Notes: generated from the sequence alone by a model not told the origin. A DNA stretch of 64,000 bases from Viridibacillus arvi (GCF_001274945.1 NZ_LILB01000001.1:1799111-1863110); one strand, 5' to 3'; counted from the first letter of the stretch, positions 27,457 through 38,008 are shown. A program made the numbers and translations.

Positions 27457-28363
27457 CAATTAGTTCATCGGCTGGTATATTTTTCAGTTTTTCTAATGAA
27501 TCACTAAGAACCATCTTCATATTAAGCGCTTGTTGCACTACATCATTATGCGCTCCACCTAACACTTCAGGAATAATTTCATCTATAATTTCCATTTCCT
27601 TTAAGTTCGGTGCAGTAATACGCATAGCTTCTGCAGCTTTTTGTGCTAAAGTCGCATCCTTCCATAAAATCGAAGCAGCTCCTTCTGGTGAAATAACAGA
27701 CAAAGTTGCATTTTCTAACATGTGAATTTGGTTAGCTACACAAAGAGCAAGTGCACCACCACTACCACCTTCACCTATAACTATACTGATGACTGGAACT
27801 TTTAACCCCGCCATTTCGAATAAATTACGCGCTATAGCTTCACTTTGTCCACGTTGTTCTGCCGCTTTACCAGGATACGCACCTTTTGTATCGATCATGC
27901 ATATGATTGGTCTTGAAAATTTCTCAGCTTGCTTCATTAGGCGTAGAGCCTTTCTATAGCCTTCCGGATGTGGCATACCGAAATTACGTCGAATATTCTC
28001 TTTTGTATCCTTCCCTCTTTGATGGCCAATAATTGTAATTGGTCGGCCTTCAAAAGAGGCTATACCTCCGATAATCGCCTCATCATCACCAAAGTTTCGA
28101 TCACCATGAAACTCGATGAAATCATCAAAAATAGCATTAATATAATCTTTTGTCGTTGGACGCTCAGGATGTCTAGCAATTTGCACTCGGTCCCAAGGTT
28201 GGATATTATCATAAATTTCTTTAGCTAATTTACTAAAACGGTCCTCAAGTTGACTAATCTCTTTCGACATATCAACATCTGCATTAGCCGTGAATTCTTT
28301 TAACTCATTAATTTTTTCACGAAGCTGCATAAGTGGTGCTTCGAACGGTAAGTATTTCACCAT
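27410..28363 (-). CDS. accA: Acetyl-CoA carboxylase carboxyltransferase subunit alpha
   Basis: A 317-residue crotonase-fold subunit that, with AccD, transfers carboxyl from biotin to acetyl-CoA to make malonyl-CoA. Conserved [31 protein letters not shown] and [12 protein letters not shown] are present. It starts 2 nt after the accD stop with AAGGAGG. The last 15 codons lie in a local tandem duplication (27350-27456) whose second copy falls outside the gene. Confidence 0.97.
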   Translation of the reverse strand: MVKYLPFEAPLMQLREKINELKEFTANADVDMSKEISQLEDRFSKLAKEIYDNIQPWDRVQIARHPERPTTKDYINAIFDDFIEFHGDRNFGDDEAIIGGIASFEGRPITIIGHQRGKDTKENIRRNFGMPHPEGYRKALRLMKQAEKFSRPIICMIDTKGAYPGKAAEQRGQSEAIARNLFEMAGLKVPVISIVIGEGGSGGALALCVANQIHMLENATLSVISPEGAASILWKDATLAQKAAEAMRITAPNLKEMEIIDEIIPEVLGGAHNDVVQQALNMKMVLSDSLEKLKNIPADELIENRYNKFRAIGVYTE

Positions 28364-28365
28364 TA

Positions 28366-29229
28366 TTATTGCGCCTCCTTTACATGAAGCTTAACAATTG
28401 TTGAAACTGTTTTGCGCATATCTTTACGATTTACCACTGCATCTAACTGACCGTGAGCCAATAAAAATTCCGCAGTTTGGAAATCTTCCGGTAATTTTTC
28501 ACGAACTGTCTGTTCAATAACACGACGCCCCGCAAAGCCGATTAACGCTTTTGGCTCAGCTAAATTAATATCCCCAAGAGAAGCAAAACTTGCAGAAACA
28601 CCTCCAGTTGTCGGGTGTGTCATGATTGAAATAAATAAATGGCCTTCTGCACTATGGCGTTGTAAGGCAACACTCGTTTTCGCCATTTGCATAAGAGATA
28701 ACACGCCTTCTTGCATACGAGCTCCACCACTCGCTGTGAAAATGATAAATGGTGCACTTAGTTCAGTCGCCTTTTCAATTGCACGGGTGATCTTCTCACC
28801 AACTACAGAACCCATTGACCCCATACGGAAATGTGAATCCATAATCGCTACAACGATTTGTTCGCCATCTAACTCACCGATACCTGTTAATACTGCTTCA
28901 TTTAATCCTGTTTTCTTTATATCTGATTGAATCTTTTCTATATAGCTAGGAAACTCTAATGGATTAATAGAAACTAAATGATCATCCAATGATTTAAATG
29001 TACCTTCATCAAAGAAAATTTCAACACGCTCTTGTGCTGTCATTTTGTAATGATGGTCACACTTTGAACAAACTTTTAATCCTTTCATTAAATCCTTTGT
29101 TAACTCCACATGACGACAATCAGGACATTTTGTCATGATTCCTTCTGGTACATCATGTTCTTCACGCTTCATAGAAATACGCGCTTTATTTTTAATTTTA
29201 TTGGTTTTAAATAAATCTTTTATACTCAT
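28366..29229 (-). CDS. accD: Acetyl-CoA carboxylase carboxyltransferase subunit beta
   Basis: A 287-residue partner of AccA. An N-terminal four-Cys zinc ribbon (CPDC...CSKC, about 35-57) is followed by the crotonase-fold domain with SGGARMQEG and [17 protein letters not shown]. The start codon overlaps the stop of the upstream GntR gene (ATGA), so the regulator and accDA form one operon. Confidence 0.97.
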   Translation of the reverse strand: MSIKDLFKTNKIKNKARISMKREEHDVPEGIMTKCPDCRHVELTKDLMKGLKVCSKCDHHYKMTAQERVEIFFDEGTFKSLDDHLVSINPLEFPSYIEKIQSDIKKTGLNEAVLTGIGELDGEQIVVAIMDSHFRMGSMGSVVGEKITRAIEKATELSAPFIIFTASGGARMQEGVLSLMQMAKTSVALQRHSAEGHLFISIMTHPTTGGVSASFASLGDINLAEPKALIGFAGRRVIEQTVREKLPEDFQTAEFLLAHGQLDAVVNRKDMRKTVSTIVKLHVKEAQ

Positions 29230-29879
29230 AAAATATCTCTCCCCTTATGTAGCAACTCGGCCCATTTTTCAAACCAGCTTATTGCTTCAGCAGTATTTCC
29301 TATCATTAATTCACTTATAAAGGCTTGTAACATAGGCTGTTCATGCTCGGTAGAAAGTCCACTATACATCTCTTTTCCATATTGCTTTAACAGAATCCAC
29401 ATTTTCAGTACAAGGCGATTTTCTGATGTGATAACGATTTCCCTTATAACATCTTCGCGCGCAATTACACCCTCAGTTTCAAGATTACGCAACAAACTTT
29501 CCCATACTGGTAACTTTCGTAATGTTTCATTAGAAGACACGATACGAATTGCATCACGTTCAAGAATTTTTCGTGTTTCATTCACATTTTCTAAATCTGT
29601 TCCTTCTTGCAAAATGAAGGTAGACAATACTTCTACTAATTTATGATTTCGAAAATCGGTTAAGAATGTCCCTTCGCCTCTACGCGTTTCAATGAGTCCA
29701 AGTAGCTCTAAACTGCGTAGTGCTTCTCTTACAGATGACCTTCCAACATTCAAACGCTCAGCTAGTACACGCTCTGATGGAATTTTACCACCTGCCGGAA
29801 TATTTTCATCACGTATTAAAGCTCGTAGTTCACTGACAATTTGTATAAACATTTTAGAAGTTGGTTTTTCTGCACTCAT
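29226..29879 (-). CDS. FadR-type GntR transcriptional regulator
   Basis: A 217-residue regulator. The N-terminal winged helix (about 10-72) has [34 protein letters not shown], the GntR signature. The C-terminal domain is a helical FCD-like ligand domain, somewhat short. ATG 29879 has AAGGAG at 8 nt. It is directly upstream of and translationally coupled to accD-accA, which suggests it controls malonyl-CoA supply. A 21-bp palindrome resembling FadR operators lies just upstream. Ligand unknown. B. subtilis has ytsJ at this position. Confidence 0.85.
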   Translation of the reverse strand: MSAEKPTSKMFIQIVSELRALIRDENIPAGGKIPSERVLAERLNVGRSSVREALRSLELLGLIETRRGEGTFLTDFRNHKLVEVLSTFILQEGTDLENVNETRKILERDAIRIVSSNETLRKLPVWESLLRNLETEGVIAREDVIREIVITSENRLVLKMWILLKQYGKEMYSGLSTEHEQPMLQAFISELMIGNTAEAISWFEKWAELLHKGRDIL

Positions 29880-29910
29880 CGAATTTCTCCTTGGACAATA
29901 TAAGTTGTAA

Positions 29911-29931
29911 AAAAGTGGTCTGACCACTTTT
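29911..29931. promoter_or_regulatory. FadR-like operator upstream of the GntR-accDA operon
   Basis: A perfect palindrome, AAAAGTGGTC-T-GACCACTTTT, contains TGGTCTGACCA, matching the TGGTCNGACCA core bound by FadR-type GntR proteins. It lies 32-52 nt before the regulator start and downstream of a possible promoter (TTTACT, 17 nt, TATGCT on the minus strand), so bound protein would block transcription. Confidence 0.75.
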
Positions 29932-29971
29932 GATAATAGCATACATAAAATCTTTCGAAGAGTAAAGTAAA

Positions 29972-30003
29972 AATAAAAAACTGTGCAAAAATCACACAGT
30001 TTT
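29972..30003 (-). terminator. dnaE terminator
   Basis: AAACTGTG/CACAGTTT stem (29978-29985 and 29995-30002) followed on the minus strand by TTTTTTATTTTT, right after dnaE. Confidence 0.8.
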
Positions 30004-30014
30004 AGTCGTTTAAT

Positions 30015-33000
30015 CTATTTTTCAGTTAGTTCCGTTATTAATTTCTTTACAATCATCTGCGCCTTACCGTTACGTAGCTCTACAAAACCTTCTGCCAAAA
30101 CAATCTGTTCCTCTTGTAACCATTCTTGAATCTGGCTATATTCACGAGGAAAGATAGTTATTGAAAGCATGCCAGATTCATCTTCAAGGTCAATAAACGC
30201 CATTTGTTCGCCTTTTTTCGTACGAATTTGCTTAATCCCTGAAACGATTCCGAGCATTTTCGCATATTTTCGACCTTGAATTTGTAAAATATCCGCAGCA
30301 GACATGGAATCTAGTTGCAATTCTTTCTTTAATTTCAAAATTGGGTGCTCTGACATATAAAATCCAAGCACCTCTTTTTCATATTGCAACATTAACTTTT
30401 CTGGCATCATGCTTGCGTTTGCATATTTGGGTTTTCCGAATAAAAAATCGCCATCGCTTAATAAACTCTCTTCATCATTTGGTCGATATAAATTAGCATG
30501 CTTGACTACTGCTTCAATAGAAGCTAAAAGTTGACCACGATCTCGCCCAAAGTCATCCAGCGCACCAGCCTTTATTAATGGTTCCAATGCTTTTCTAGTA
30601 AAATGAACACCAGTCATATCAAGCGCAAAATCAAATAAATCAGCCCAGTTGGAATGACCGTTTTTACGTAAGCTTAAAAGTTTTGTTAAAAATGAATGTG
30701 GTACACCTTTTATTGCAGAAAGCGCAAAACGAATAGCACCATTCTCTACTCGGAATGTACGACCGCTATGATGAATAGATGGTGGCAATACAGTTATTCC
30801 TTTTTGTTTAACCTCTTGCAATAAGCGCATAAGACGATCTTGATTTCCTATAGTACTTGTCAAAAGTGCAGCGTAAAAATACGTAGGAAAATTCGCTTTT
30901 AAATACGCCATATGATAAGTAATGACACTATATGCGACGGCATGACTTTTTGGAAAACCGTAATTTGCAAAACGAACAATTAAATCGTAAACTTCCACCG
31001 CTACTTGCTCAGTAAACCCTTTTGCTACAGAGTTTTTCACGAAATGTTGTTGTTCAGCATCTAATATTTCCTTCTTCTTTTTACTAACTGCTCGACGTAA
31101 AATATCTGCTTCTCCCATCGTAAATCCTGCCATCACTGAAGCAATTTGCATGATTTGTTCCTGATACACAATGACACCATACGTCTCTCTTAATATAGGT
31201 TCAAGTACTGGATGTGGCATGATTACAGCTTCGCCACCGTGCTTCCTTTTACTATAAACAGGAATAAAATCCATTGGACCTGGACGATACAGTGCAATGA
31301 TTGCCACGATATCTTGAAAAACAGTTGGCGTTATGTCACGTAATGCTTGGCGCATACCATCAGACTCTAATTGGAAAACACCTGTTGTATCGCCTTGTTG
31401 CAACAACTTGAAGGTCGAGGGATCATGTAATGGAATTTTTTCAAAGTCAAGAAACTTCCTTGTATCGTAGTAAATCATTGAACGGATACGCTCTAAAATG
31501 GTCAAATTACGTAAACCTAGGAAATCCATTTTTAATAAGCCGATGGATTCTACTTCTTGCATCGGCCATTGCGTTATATAGAGCCCATCGTTACCTGGCT
31601 CAATAGGAACAATATTTACTAAAGGCTCTGGAGAAAGTACAACACCCGCGGCATGCGTCGACGCATTTCGTGGCAAACCTTCTAAATTTAAAGCAACTTC
31701 AATCCATTTTCGACGTATATCTGAAGCTGCAATCCAATCACGTAATGCCGCAGAATCCTCTAAGGCTTCTCTTAAAGTAATTCCAACCTTATTAGGAATA
31801 AGCGAAGAAATTGTCGACATCTCTTCACTCGTGAATCCGAATACACGTGCTACATCTCTAGCAACTGCTTTAGCAGATAGCGTACCGAATGTAATGATTT
31901 GTGATGTATATGTTTTTCCATATTTATCAGCAACATACTGAATCACTTCTTGCCGACGATGATCTGCAAAATCAACGTCAATATCTGGCATGGTAATTCG
32001 CTCTGGATTTAAGAACCGTTCGAATAATAAACCATATTGTAGTGGATCAACATCTGTAATTCGTAATGTATAGGCAACAAGTGAACTTGCTGACGAACCA
32101 CGGCCTGGTCCTGTTAAAATTTGCTTACTTTTCGCGTATTGAATATAGTCCGAAACAATTAAAAAGTAATCTGCATAACCCATTTCTTGAATAATTCCTA
32201 ATTCATAATGCAGTCTTTCGATATAATCAGTACTGGCATTTGGTACCCGTTCTTGTAGTCCTCTTAAGCTATTTGCTTCAAGTAAAGAAAAAGCTGTCTC
32301 ATTATTTGGTGTTGGAAACTTAGGCATCAAAAATTTGTCGAATGCTAGATTAACCTGACAACTAAGTAACATTTCCTCGGCAGACAAAAGCCACTCAGGA
32401 TAATCTGCAAACCAATCCTGCCATTGGCTGTTATGAGGTACAAACTGTTGGCGCTCACGTGCGGTCAATTGATCACTAACGTTCATCTTCATCCCTTGTT
32501 CAATAGCTTTAGCTACTTCAAAAGAAAAAGCATGTTCCTCACGCATAAATGTACATAGTTGAGTCGCACAAATAGGTAATTCTTGTTCGTGGCAATAGCT
32601 AATTATGTTCTGTTCTATATCAGATTTCAAACCACCAGGTCTGTCAATCCCAACATATAATCTACCTTTACCAAAAATAGCTTGTAGAGCTTGTACATCT
32701 TCAAACGAACCTTCAGTTGTCCAGTCCGGTGAAGTCATAGGTATCATCAGTATGCAGCCCTCTTGATAACCTTCAAGCCAGCGTAACGGTAATACTTCTC
32801 CCTCACGAATAGACATAGCTGAAGTTACTTTCAGTAAATGTTGATAACCTTGCTGTGTAGCCGCATATAAAACGACTGATCGTACTTGCTGTTCGCCAAA
32901 TTGTACACGAACGGTTAAACCAACAACTGGATGAATCTCAGCTTTTTTTAATGCACGCCAAAAAGGCAACAAGCCGTACAATTTAGAATTGACGATTGCT

Positions 33001-33113
33001 GCTGCCTTCGCATGTTCTTGCTGTAAGAAAGAAATGAGCTCATCAATGCGAATCGTACTTTTTAACATATCCGCAGCCGTCACAATTTGTGGATATACAT
33101 TTTGCAACTTCAT
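30015..33113 (-). CDS. dnaE: DNA polymerase III subunit alpha (DnaE)
   Basis: A 1032-residue C-family polymerase that extends primers, mainly on the lagging strand in Bacillus. The polymerase core has GPGRGSSASSLV, the catalytic PDIDVDF and the PGPMDFIP region. Helix-hairpin-helix and C-terminal OB (GMLSITIFPREY) domains follow. The N-terminal PHP domain is degenerate: residues aligned with the metal-binding HLQVHSGYS and TDDH of B. subtilis DnaE read YPQIVTAAD and VNSK. ATG 33113 has AAAGGA. GTG 33143 overlaps nrnA and lacks a Shine-Dalgarno. Confidence 0.95.
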   Translation of the reverse strand: MKLQNVYPQIVTAADMLKSTIRIDELISFLQQEHAKAAAIVNSKLYGLLPFWRALKKAEIHPVVGLTVRVQFGEQQVRSVVLYAATQQGYQHLLKVTSAMSIREGEVLPLRWLEGYQEGCILMIPMTSPDWTTEGSFEDVQALQAIFGKGRLYVGIDRPGGLKSDIEQNIISYCHEQELPICATQLCTFMREEHAFSFEVAKAIEQGMKMNVSDQLTARERQQFVPHNSQWQDWFADYPEWLLSAEEMLLSCQVNLAFDKFLMPKFPTPNNETAFSLLEANSLRGLQERVPNASTDYIERLHYELGIIQEMGYADYFLIVSDYIQYAKSKQILTGPGRGSSASSLVAYTLRITDVDPLQYGLLFERFLNPERITMPDIDVDFADHRRQEVIQYVADKYGKTYTSQIITFGTLSAKAVARDVARVFGFTSEEMSTISSLIPNKVGITLREALEDSAALRDWIAASDIRRKWIEVALNLEGLPRNASTHAAGVVLSPEPLVNIVPIEPGNDGLYITQWPMQEVESIGLLKMDFLGLRNLTILERIRSMIYYDTRKFLDFEKIPLHDPSTFKLLQQGDTTGVFQLESDGMRQALRDITPTVFQDIVAIIALYRPGPMDFIPVYSKRKHGGEAVIMPHPVLEPILRETYGVIVYQEQIMQIASVMAGFTMGEADILRRAVSKKKKEILDAEQQHFVKNSVAKGFTEQVAVEVYDLIVRFANYGFPKSHAVAYSVITYHMAYLKANFPTYFYAALLTSTIGNQDRLMRLLQEVKQKGITVLPPSIHHSGRTFRVENGAIRFALSAIKGVPHSFLTKLLSLRKNGHSNWADLFDFALDMTGVHFTRKALEPLIKAGALDDFGRDRGQLLASIEAVVKHANLYRPNDEESLLSDGDFLFGKPKYANASMMPEKLMLQYEKEVLGFYMSEHPILKLKKELQLDSMSAADILQIQGRKYAKMLGIVSGIKQIRTKKGEQMAFIDLEDESGMLSITIFPREYSQIQEWLQEEQIVLAEGFVELRNGKAQMIVKKLITELTEK

Positions 33114-33129
33114 CTCTTCCTTTCGATAG

Positions 33130-34071
33130 TTAGTATTTTGCACAAAGCTCTTTTAATTTCGAGATAACCTCTTCTGATTCTTCCCATTTATAAATAGTTG
33201 CGCCAGATGCCATTGGGTGGCCTCCACCATTATATTGTTTTGCAAGAGTATTAATAATTGGTCCTTTTGAACGTAAGCGAACACGAATTTGATCTGCCTC
33301 TTCAACAAAAATCACCCAGGCCTTAATTCCTTTAACATTACCTAATGACCCTACTAAAAGAGACGTATCGGAAGCAGACACGCTAAATTGCTCTAAAACT
33401 TCAATTGTTAATTTAATATAAGCTGCTCCATTATCATCCATCACAAAATTTTGGAATATATAACCTTGCATATGCAGCAATTCTCGGCTCAATTCATACA
33501 TACCATCAAATAATTCTGTACGATCAAAATTATATTTAATTAGTTCTCCAACAGTGTTAAATGTCGTTTCTGTTGTACTCGGATAGATAAAGCGCCCAGT
33601 ATCACCAACGATACCCGCAAATAAGAAACGAGCCGCTTTACTGTCCATTTTCCAATCCGCTACTTTTCTACCCTCTGTGAATAGATCATAGATCATCTCA
33701 CTACAAGAACTTGCATTTGTGTTGACCCAAAGCATATCACCATATGCATCATCATTTGGATGATGGTCTATTTTAATTAAAAACTTCCCTTGGTTGTAGC
33801 GTTGATCGTCGACACGCTCTGTATTAGCTGTGTCAGTAACAATAACAAGAGCATTTTCAAACTCTTTATCAGCAACAACCTGAGGCTCTCCAAGAAATGA
33901 AAGTGATTCTTCATGCTCACCTGTTGTAAATACTTTTTTTTCCGGATAAGTCGCTTGTAAAATAGCTTGTAGACCCATTTGTGATCCGTAAGCATCTGGA
34001 TCTGGTCTAACATGACGATGAATAATAATTGTGTCATATTGTTTAATTGTGTCAATAATTTGTCGCTTCAT
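33130..34071 (-). CDS. nrnA: Bifunctional oligoribonuclease / PAP phosphatase NrnA
   Basis: A 313-residue DHH-DHHA1 phosphoesterase that degrades nanoRNAs and dephosphorylates pAp. DHH-family motifs are visible: IIIHRHVRPDPDAYGSQ, VTDTANTERVDD, DHHPNDD, and the C-terminal GGGHPMASG for substrate. ATG follows AAAGGAG. It ends 16 nt before dnaE, and the pair is co-oriented as in Bacillus. Confidence 0.95.
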   Translation of the reverse strand: MKRQIIDTIKQYDTIIIHRHVRPDPDAYGSQMGLQAILQATYPEKKVFTTGEHEESLSFLGEPQVVADKEFENALVIVTDTANTERVDDQRYNQGKFLIKIDHHPNDDAYGDMLWVNTNASSCSEMIYDLFTEGRKVADWKMDSKAARFLFAGIVGDTGRFIYPSTTETTFNTVGELIKYNFDRTELFDGMYELSRELLHMQGYIFQNFVMDDNGAAYIKLTIEVLEQFSVSASDTSLLVGSLGNVKGIKAWVIFVEEADQIRVRLRSKGPIINTLAKQYNGGGHPMASGATIYKWEESEEVISKLKELCAKY

Positions 34072-34274
34072 TATGATTCTCCTTTAAACGATTGTGAACC
34101 CCTAAATGCCGACTGTCCAAAGGCTAGCTGATTAGATTTTATCAAAGGATATCTACTGAAAGATTGAATCTCTTTTAGTATCTATATATTACGAGTTTCC
34201 TTTGTTTTTCTACTCGCTTTTTGCTGTATTTATCGTTAAACTAGAGTCAGCTTTGCTTTTATAGGAGGAACACC

Positions 34275-34592
34275 ATGTCTAATATTTTGAATGTTGTTCT
34301 AGCAATTTTAATTGCTATTACAGTTGTTTTTTATTTTTACCTTAAAACAAAACAATTCCGTTCTGATTTACCGATTCGTAAAAAATGGTACTCGAGTCGT
34401 GCTGGTGTAGCTTTAGGTGGCTTATTAGTTATTTTTGGTATCAACCAAATAATTATGTACCACACCACTTTAACGTATATTGTATGTGCAGTTTTAATTC
34501 TTTTCGGCCTATTTACTGCATTTAATTATAATAAACGAGTTCGCCACTATGGACAATTTGTTGAAGAAGAATATCGTTTGAATAAAAAGTGA
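34275..34592 (+). CDS. ytpI: YtpI-family membrane protein
   Basis: A 105-residue protein with three predicted TM helices (about 3-22, 41-60, 66-86) and a charged C-terminus. Length and position between nrnA and ytoI match B. subtilis YtpI. Function unknown. ATG after ATAGGAGGAACACC. It is transcribed opposite to its neighbours and ends at a bidirectional terminator shared with ytoI. Confidence 0.85.
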   Translation: MSNILNVVLAILIAITVVFYFYLKTKQFRSDLPIRKKWYSSRAGVALGGLLVIFGINQIIMYHTTLTYIVCAVLILFGLFTAFNYNKRVRHYGQFVEEEYRLNKK

Positions 34593-34618
34593 TGCACAGT
34601 ACTGTGCATCACTTTTTT
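34584..34618. terminator. Bidirectional terminator between ytpI and ytoI
   Basis: Perfect 16-bp stem AAAAGTGATGCACAGT (arms 34585-34600 and 34601-34616) with A-run on one side and T-run on the other. It serves both convergent genes. Confidence 0.88.
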
Positions 34619-34635
34619 TGTCGAATTTAATACAT

Positions 34636-35946
34636 TTAGCGCTCTAATAACTGGAAAGTCATCATCGCTTTACCAACTAACATAGCTTCACTATAAACTT
34701 CGAAATCCATTTTCACAAATTTACGACTCATATCCAAAATGCGTGGTTTTACGACTAATGATGTCTCCATTTGAACCGGTTTCATATGATAAATTGTCAT
34801 ATTTTCTACGACACTTTCACCGCGCTTAAATTTTTTAAGTGCACTAGAACCCGCTTCTACCAGTAACGTAGTAAATGCACCGTATGAAATAGCACCAAAT
34901 TGGTTTGTCATTTGAGGTGTTACGGTAAACTCTACTGTAGTTTCCTCATCGTCTCGCGCCATTTTAATCTCGTTTTTTACTAGGTCATCTATTGTTTCCC
35001 CATGTTGGGGCTGCCTTTGTGCCATTTGTAACGCCTTTAAGACATCCTGACGGCTAATCACGCCTTGTAATAATCCCTGATCATTGACTACTGGTAGTAA
35101 ATCAATGCCTTCCCAGATCATTCGATGCCCTGCCGTTGCAACACTAGTTTTCATCGACACTGTAATAGGATTTCGTGTCATTAAACGATCAATAGGATCA
35201 TCGTCTTGCTTACCAATCACATCACGTGAGGTCACTATGCCAACAATTTTATGATGCTTATCCACTACTGGGAATCCCCCATGAGTCGTTGAAGCATTTA
35301 ATAAATGATACTCGCGAACCGTATCCGTAGACTTTAAGAAAGCAGTATCTTTCATTGAGACAAAAATATCTTCAATTAACAATATCTCTTTTTTAATCAA
35401 TTGGTCATAAATAGCACGGTTAATCATCGTTGCTACAGTAAAAGTATCATAACTAGTCGAGATAATTGGTAATTCTAACTGGTCAGCAAGCTTTTTCGTT
35501 TCTTCCGCCGTATCAAAGCCGCCTGTTATTAAAACAGCCGCACCCTCTTTTAGGGCGTTTTCATGCGTACGACCTCGGTTTCCAACAATTAAAAGACAAC
35601 CTGCATCGGTATAACGCATCATGTCCTCAAGCTTCATCGCACCGATGACAAATTTCGTCAGTGTTTTATGCAAACCGTCTTTACCACCTAGCACTTGTCC
35701 ATCCACTATATTAACGATTTCAGCAAAAGTAAGTCTTTCAATATTCTCTTTTTTCTTCTTCTCAATTCGAATCGTTCCAACGCGCTCAATCGTGCTTACG
35801 AGTCTTCTTGTTTCAGCTTCTTTAATTGCACGATAAGCAGTCCCTTCACTCACGGAAATATCCTTTGCGATTTGTCGCACAGAAATTTTATCCCCTACAG
35901 GAAGTGATTCTATATATTGAAGAATTTTCTCATGTTTTGTAGCCAT
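34636..35946 (-). CDS. ytoI: YtoI: HTH, DRTGG, tandem CBS and hotdog-domain protein
   Basis: A 436-residue multidomain protein. An N-terminal winged HTH (about 1-60, VRQIAKDISVSEGTAYRAIKEA) is followed by a DRTGG-like domain (about 75-185), two CBS repeats (about 190-310), and a C-terminal hotdog thioesterase-like domain (about 325-436). The architecture suggests ligand-controlled regulation by a nucleotide and possibly an acyl-CoA. No target is known to me. ATG after AGGTGATTTT. Location matches B. subtilis ytoI. Confidence 0.88.
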   Translation of the reverse strand: MATKHEKILQYIESLPVGDKISVRQIAKDISVSEGTAYRAIKEAETRRLVSTIERVGTIRIEKKKKENIERLTFAEIVNIVDGQVLGGKDGLHKTLTKFVIGAMKLEDMMRYTDAGCLLIVGNRGRTHENALKEGAAVLITGGFDTAEETKKLADQLELPIISTSYDTFTVATMINRAIYDQLIKKEILLIEDIFVSMKDTAFLKSTDTVREYHLLNASTTHGGFPVVDKHHKIVGIVTSRDVIGKQDDDPIDRLMTRNPITVSMKTSVATAGHRMIWEGIDLLPVVNDQGLLQGVISRQDVLKALQMAQRQPQHGETIDDLVKNEIKMARDDEETTVEFTVTPQMTNQFGAISYGAFTTLLVEAGSSALKKFKRGESVVENMTIYHMKPVQMETSLVVKPRILDMSRKFVKMDFEVYSEAMLVGKAMMTFQLLER

Positions 35947-36050
35947 AAAATCACCTATTTTCCAACATCATTGTTGCTTAAGTGTACCACATTCTGGTCA
36001 TATTCATTAGGTGAAAAACCAATAAAGACATATTCTTTCAGGTTTTTTAA

Positions 36051-36731
36051 TCAAATCTCCAGTTCTTCTCCCGGATTCAATACTTTCACCTCAGTAATCG
36101 ACACCATTTCTGCAAAGTCATGCGGATCCTGTTCGATAAGCGGAAATGTATTATAATGCACTGGAACAACAATTTTCGGTTTTAAAAAAGATACCGCACA
36201 CGCTGCATCCTCTGGCCCCATTGTATAGTTATCTCCAATTGGTAAAAACGCTACATCAATTGGATGGCGCTCACCTATTAATTTCATATCGCTAAATAAC
36301 GCTGTATCACCTGCATGATAAACTGTCTTACCCTCTGCAAAAAATAAAATTCCAGATGGCATTCCTGTATAAATAATTTCATTATTCTCCGTCGTATAAG
36401 ACGAGCCATGGAATGCTTGTGTTAATTTAACTTTGCCAAAATCAAATACATAAGAACCCCCTATATGTAGTGGATGAGTTCTAACTCCTTGCCAGGACAA
36501 ATAACTGGCTAGCTCATCAGGTGCCACTACTAAGGCATCAGCCGCTTTTGCAATCTCCACCGTATCCCCGACATGGTCATTATGTCCATGCGTCAATAAA
36601 ATCACATCTGGTTTTTGGTCTTCCACTTTTAAATCTGTTAACTTGTTACCATTAATAAAAGGATCGATTAAAATCGTATAACCATCCACCTGAATCTTCA
36701 CAATTGAATGCCCGTGATATGAAACTTTCAT
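36051..36731 (-). CDS. ytkL: Metal-dependent hydrolase, UPF0173 / YtkL family
   Basis: A 226-residue metallo-beta-lactamase-fold protein. Motif [10 protein letters not shown] supplies the metal ligands, with further His/Asp in [13 protein letters not shown] and VPVHYNTFP. Cytosolic, substrate unknown. ATG with AGGAGGATTTAATT. Divergent from the M24 peptidase gene and next to ytoI, as in Bacillus. Confidence 0.9.
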   Translation of the reverse strand: MKVSYHGHSIVKIQVDGYTILIDPFINGNKLTDLKVEDQKPDVILLTHGHNDHVGDTVEIAKAADALVVAPDELASYLSWQGVRTHPLHIGGSYVFDFGKVKLTQAFHGSSYTTENNEIIYTGMPSGILFFAEGKTVYHAGDTALFSDMKLIGERHPIDVAFLPIGDNYTMGPEDAACAVSFLKPKIVVPVHYNTFPLIEQDPHDFAEMVSITEVKVLNPGEELEI

Positions 36732-36874
36732 AATTAAATCCTCCTAATATTTCGACTTACTAAAAAATATTCGTTATCAATACGTTTTCTCCTTCTTTTT
36801 TGGTATTCTAATAACATAGTACCTCAGGCTTCTTTTAGCTACGGTCTAATAAATCAATCCAAGGGGGATTAATA

Positions 36875-37963
36875 ATGAGTAAAATACAAACTATTTCAAA
36901 CTATTTAAAAGAACAAAGTATTGACGCTGCATTTGTGACAACACCTGATAATGTATTTTATGTATCTGGATTTAAAAGTAATCCACACGAAAGACTACTT
37001 GGAGTAATGATTTTCCAAGATGCGGAACCATTTTTAATTTGCCCTAAAATGGAAGTACCTGATGCTAAAGCTGCAGGCTGGTCACATGAAGTAGTTGGTC
37101 ATGAAGACACTGAGAATGCATGGGCACTATTACATCAAGCAGCAAAAGCACGTGGACTTTCATTACAAAATATCGCAATCGAAAAATCACATTTAACTGT
37201 GGAACGTTTAGAAGCTCTTAATGACTTCTTCCCTACTACAAAATTTGTTGGCTTTGATGAAAAATTAAATAACATGCGTTTAGTAAAATCAGAAGAGGAA
37301 CTTGAAAACTTACGACAAGCGGCTGCTCTAGCAGATTATGCTATTGAAGTAGGTTGCAGTGAAATAGCTGAAGGTAAGACTGAACTCGAAATATTATCTG
37401 CCATTGAACTAGCTATGAAGAAAAAAGGCGTATATATGTCTTTCGACACAATGGTTTTAAGTGGTAAGAAAACTGCTTCTCCACACGGTAATCCTGGTGA
37501 ACGTAAAATCGAAAAAGGTGATTTCATCTTATTTGATCTTGGCGTTGTCTATAACGGCTATTGCTCAGATATTACACGTACAGTGTCATTTGGCGAGCCA
37601 ACATCCGCTCAAAAAGAAATTTATGAAGCTGTTCGCAATGCCAACGAATTTGCTATTGCAGCTGTTAAACCAGGTGTTCGTGCGATGGATTTAGATAAGA
37701 TTTCTCGTGACGTTATTACTGATGCTGGCTACGGCGAATATTTCACTCACCGTTTAGGTCACGGTTTGGGCATTTCTGTACATGAATTCCCATCTGTTCA
37801 CGGAGCTAACGAAATGGCTCTTCAAGAAGGTATGGTATTTACAATCGAACCTGGTATTTATAAAGAGGATGTTACTGGCGTTCGTATTGAAGACGATGTA
37901 TATGTAACAAAGGATGGCGTGGAAGTTTTAACAAAATATCCAAAAGAATTAATCATTCTCTAA
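36875..37963 (+). CDS. M24-family Xaa-Pro peptidase
   Basis: A 362-residue creatinase/aminopeptidase P-type enzyme releasing residues from Xaa-Pro peptides. The N-terminal creatinase domain (about 1-130) is followed by the pita-bread domain with dinuclear metal ligands: Asp in FDLGVVYNGYCSDITR (two), His in HRLGHGLGISVHE, Glu in TIEPGIY and RIEDDV. Complete ligand set, so it is probably active. Aminopeptidase and prolidase cannot be separated by eye. GGGGGATTAATA precedes the ATG. Confidence 0.9.
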   Translation: MSKIQTISNYLKEQSIDAAFVTTPDNVFYVSGFKSNPHERLLGVMIFQDAEPFLICPKMEVPDAKAAGWSHEVVGHEDTENAWALLHQAAKARGLSLQNIAIEKSHLTVERLEALNDFFPTTKFVGFDEKLNNMRLVKSEEELENLRQAAALADYAIEVGCSEIAEGKTELEILSAIELAMKKKGVYMSFDTMVLSGKKTASPHGNPGERKIEKGDFILFDLGVVYNGYCSDITRTVSFGEPTSAQKEIYEAVRNANEFAIAAVKPGVRAMDLDKISRDVITDAGYGEYFTHRLGHGLGISVHEFPSVHGANEMALQEGMVFTIEPGIYKEDVTGVRIEDDVYVTKDGVEVLTKYPKELIIL

Positions 37964-37969
37964 TAACAG

Positions 37970-38004
37970 AAAAGACTACTCTTCTATTGAGTAGTCCTTT
38001 TTTT
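37970..38004 (+). terminator. Terminator of the M24 peptidase gene
   Basis: AAAGACTACT with loop CTTCTATTG and AGTAGTCCTTT, one mismatch, followed by TTTTTTT. Confidence 0.8.
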
Positions 38005-38008
38005 ATAC

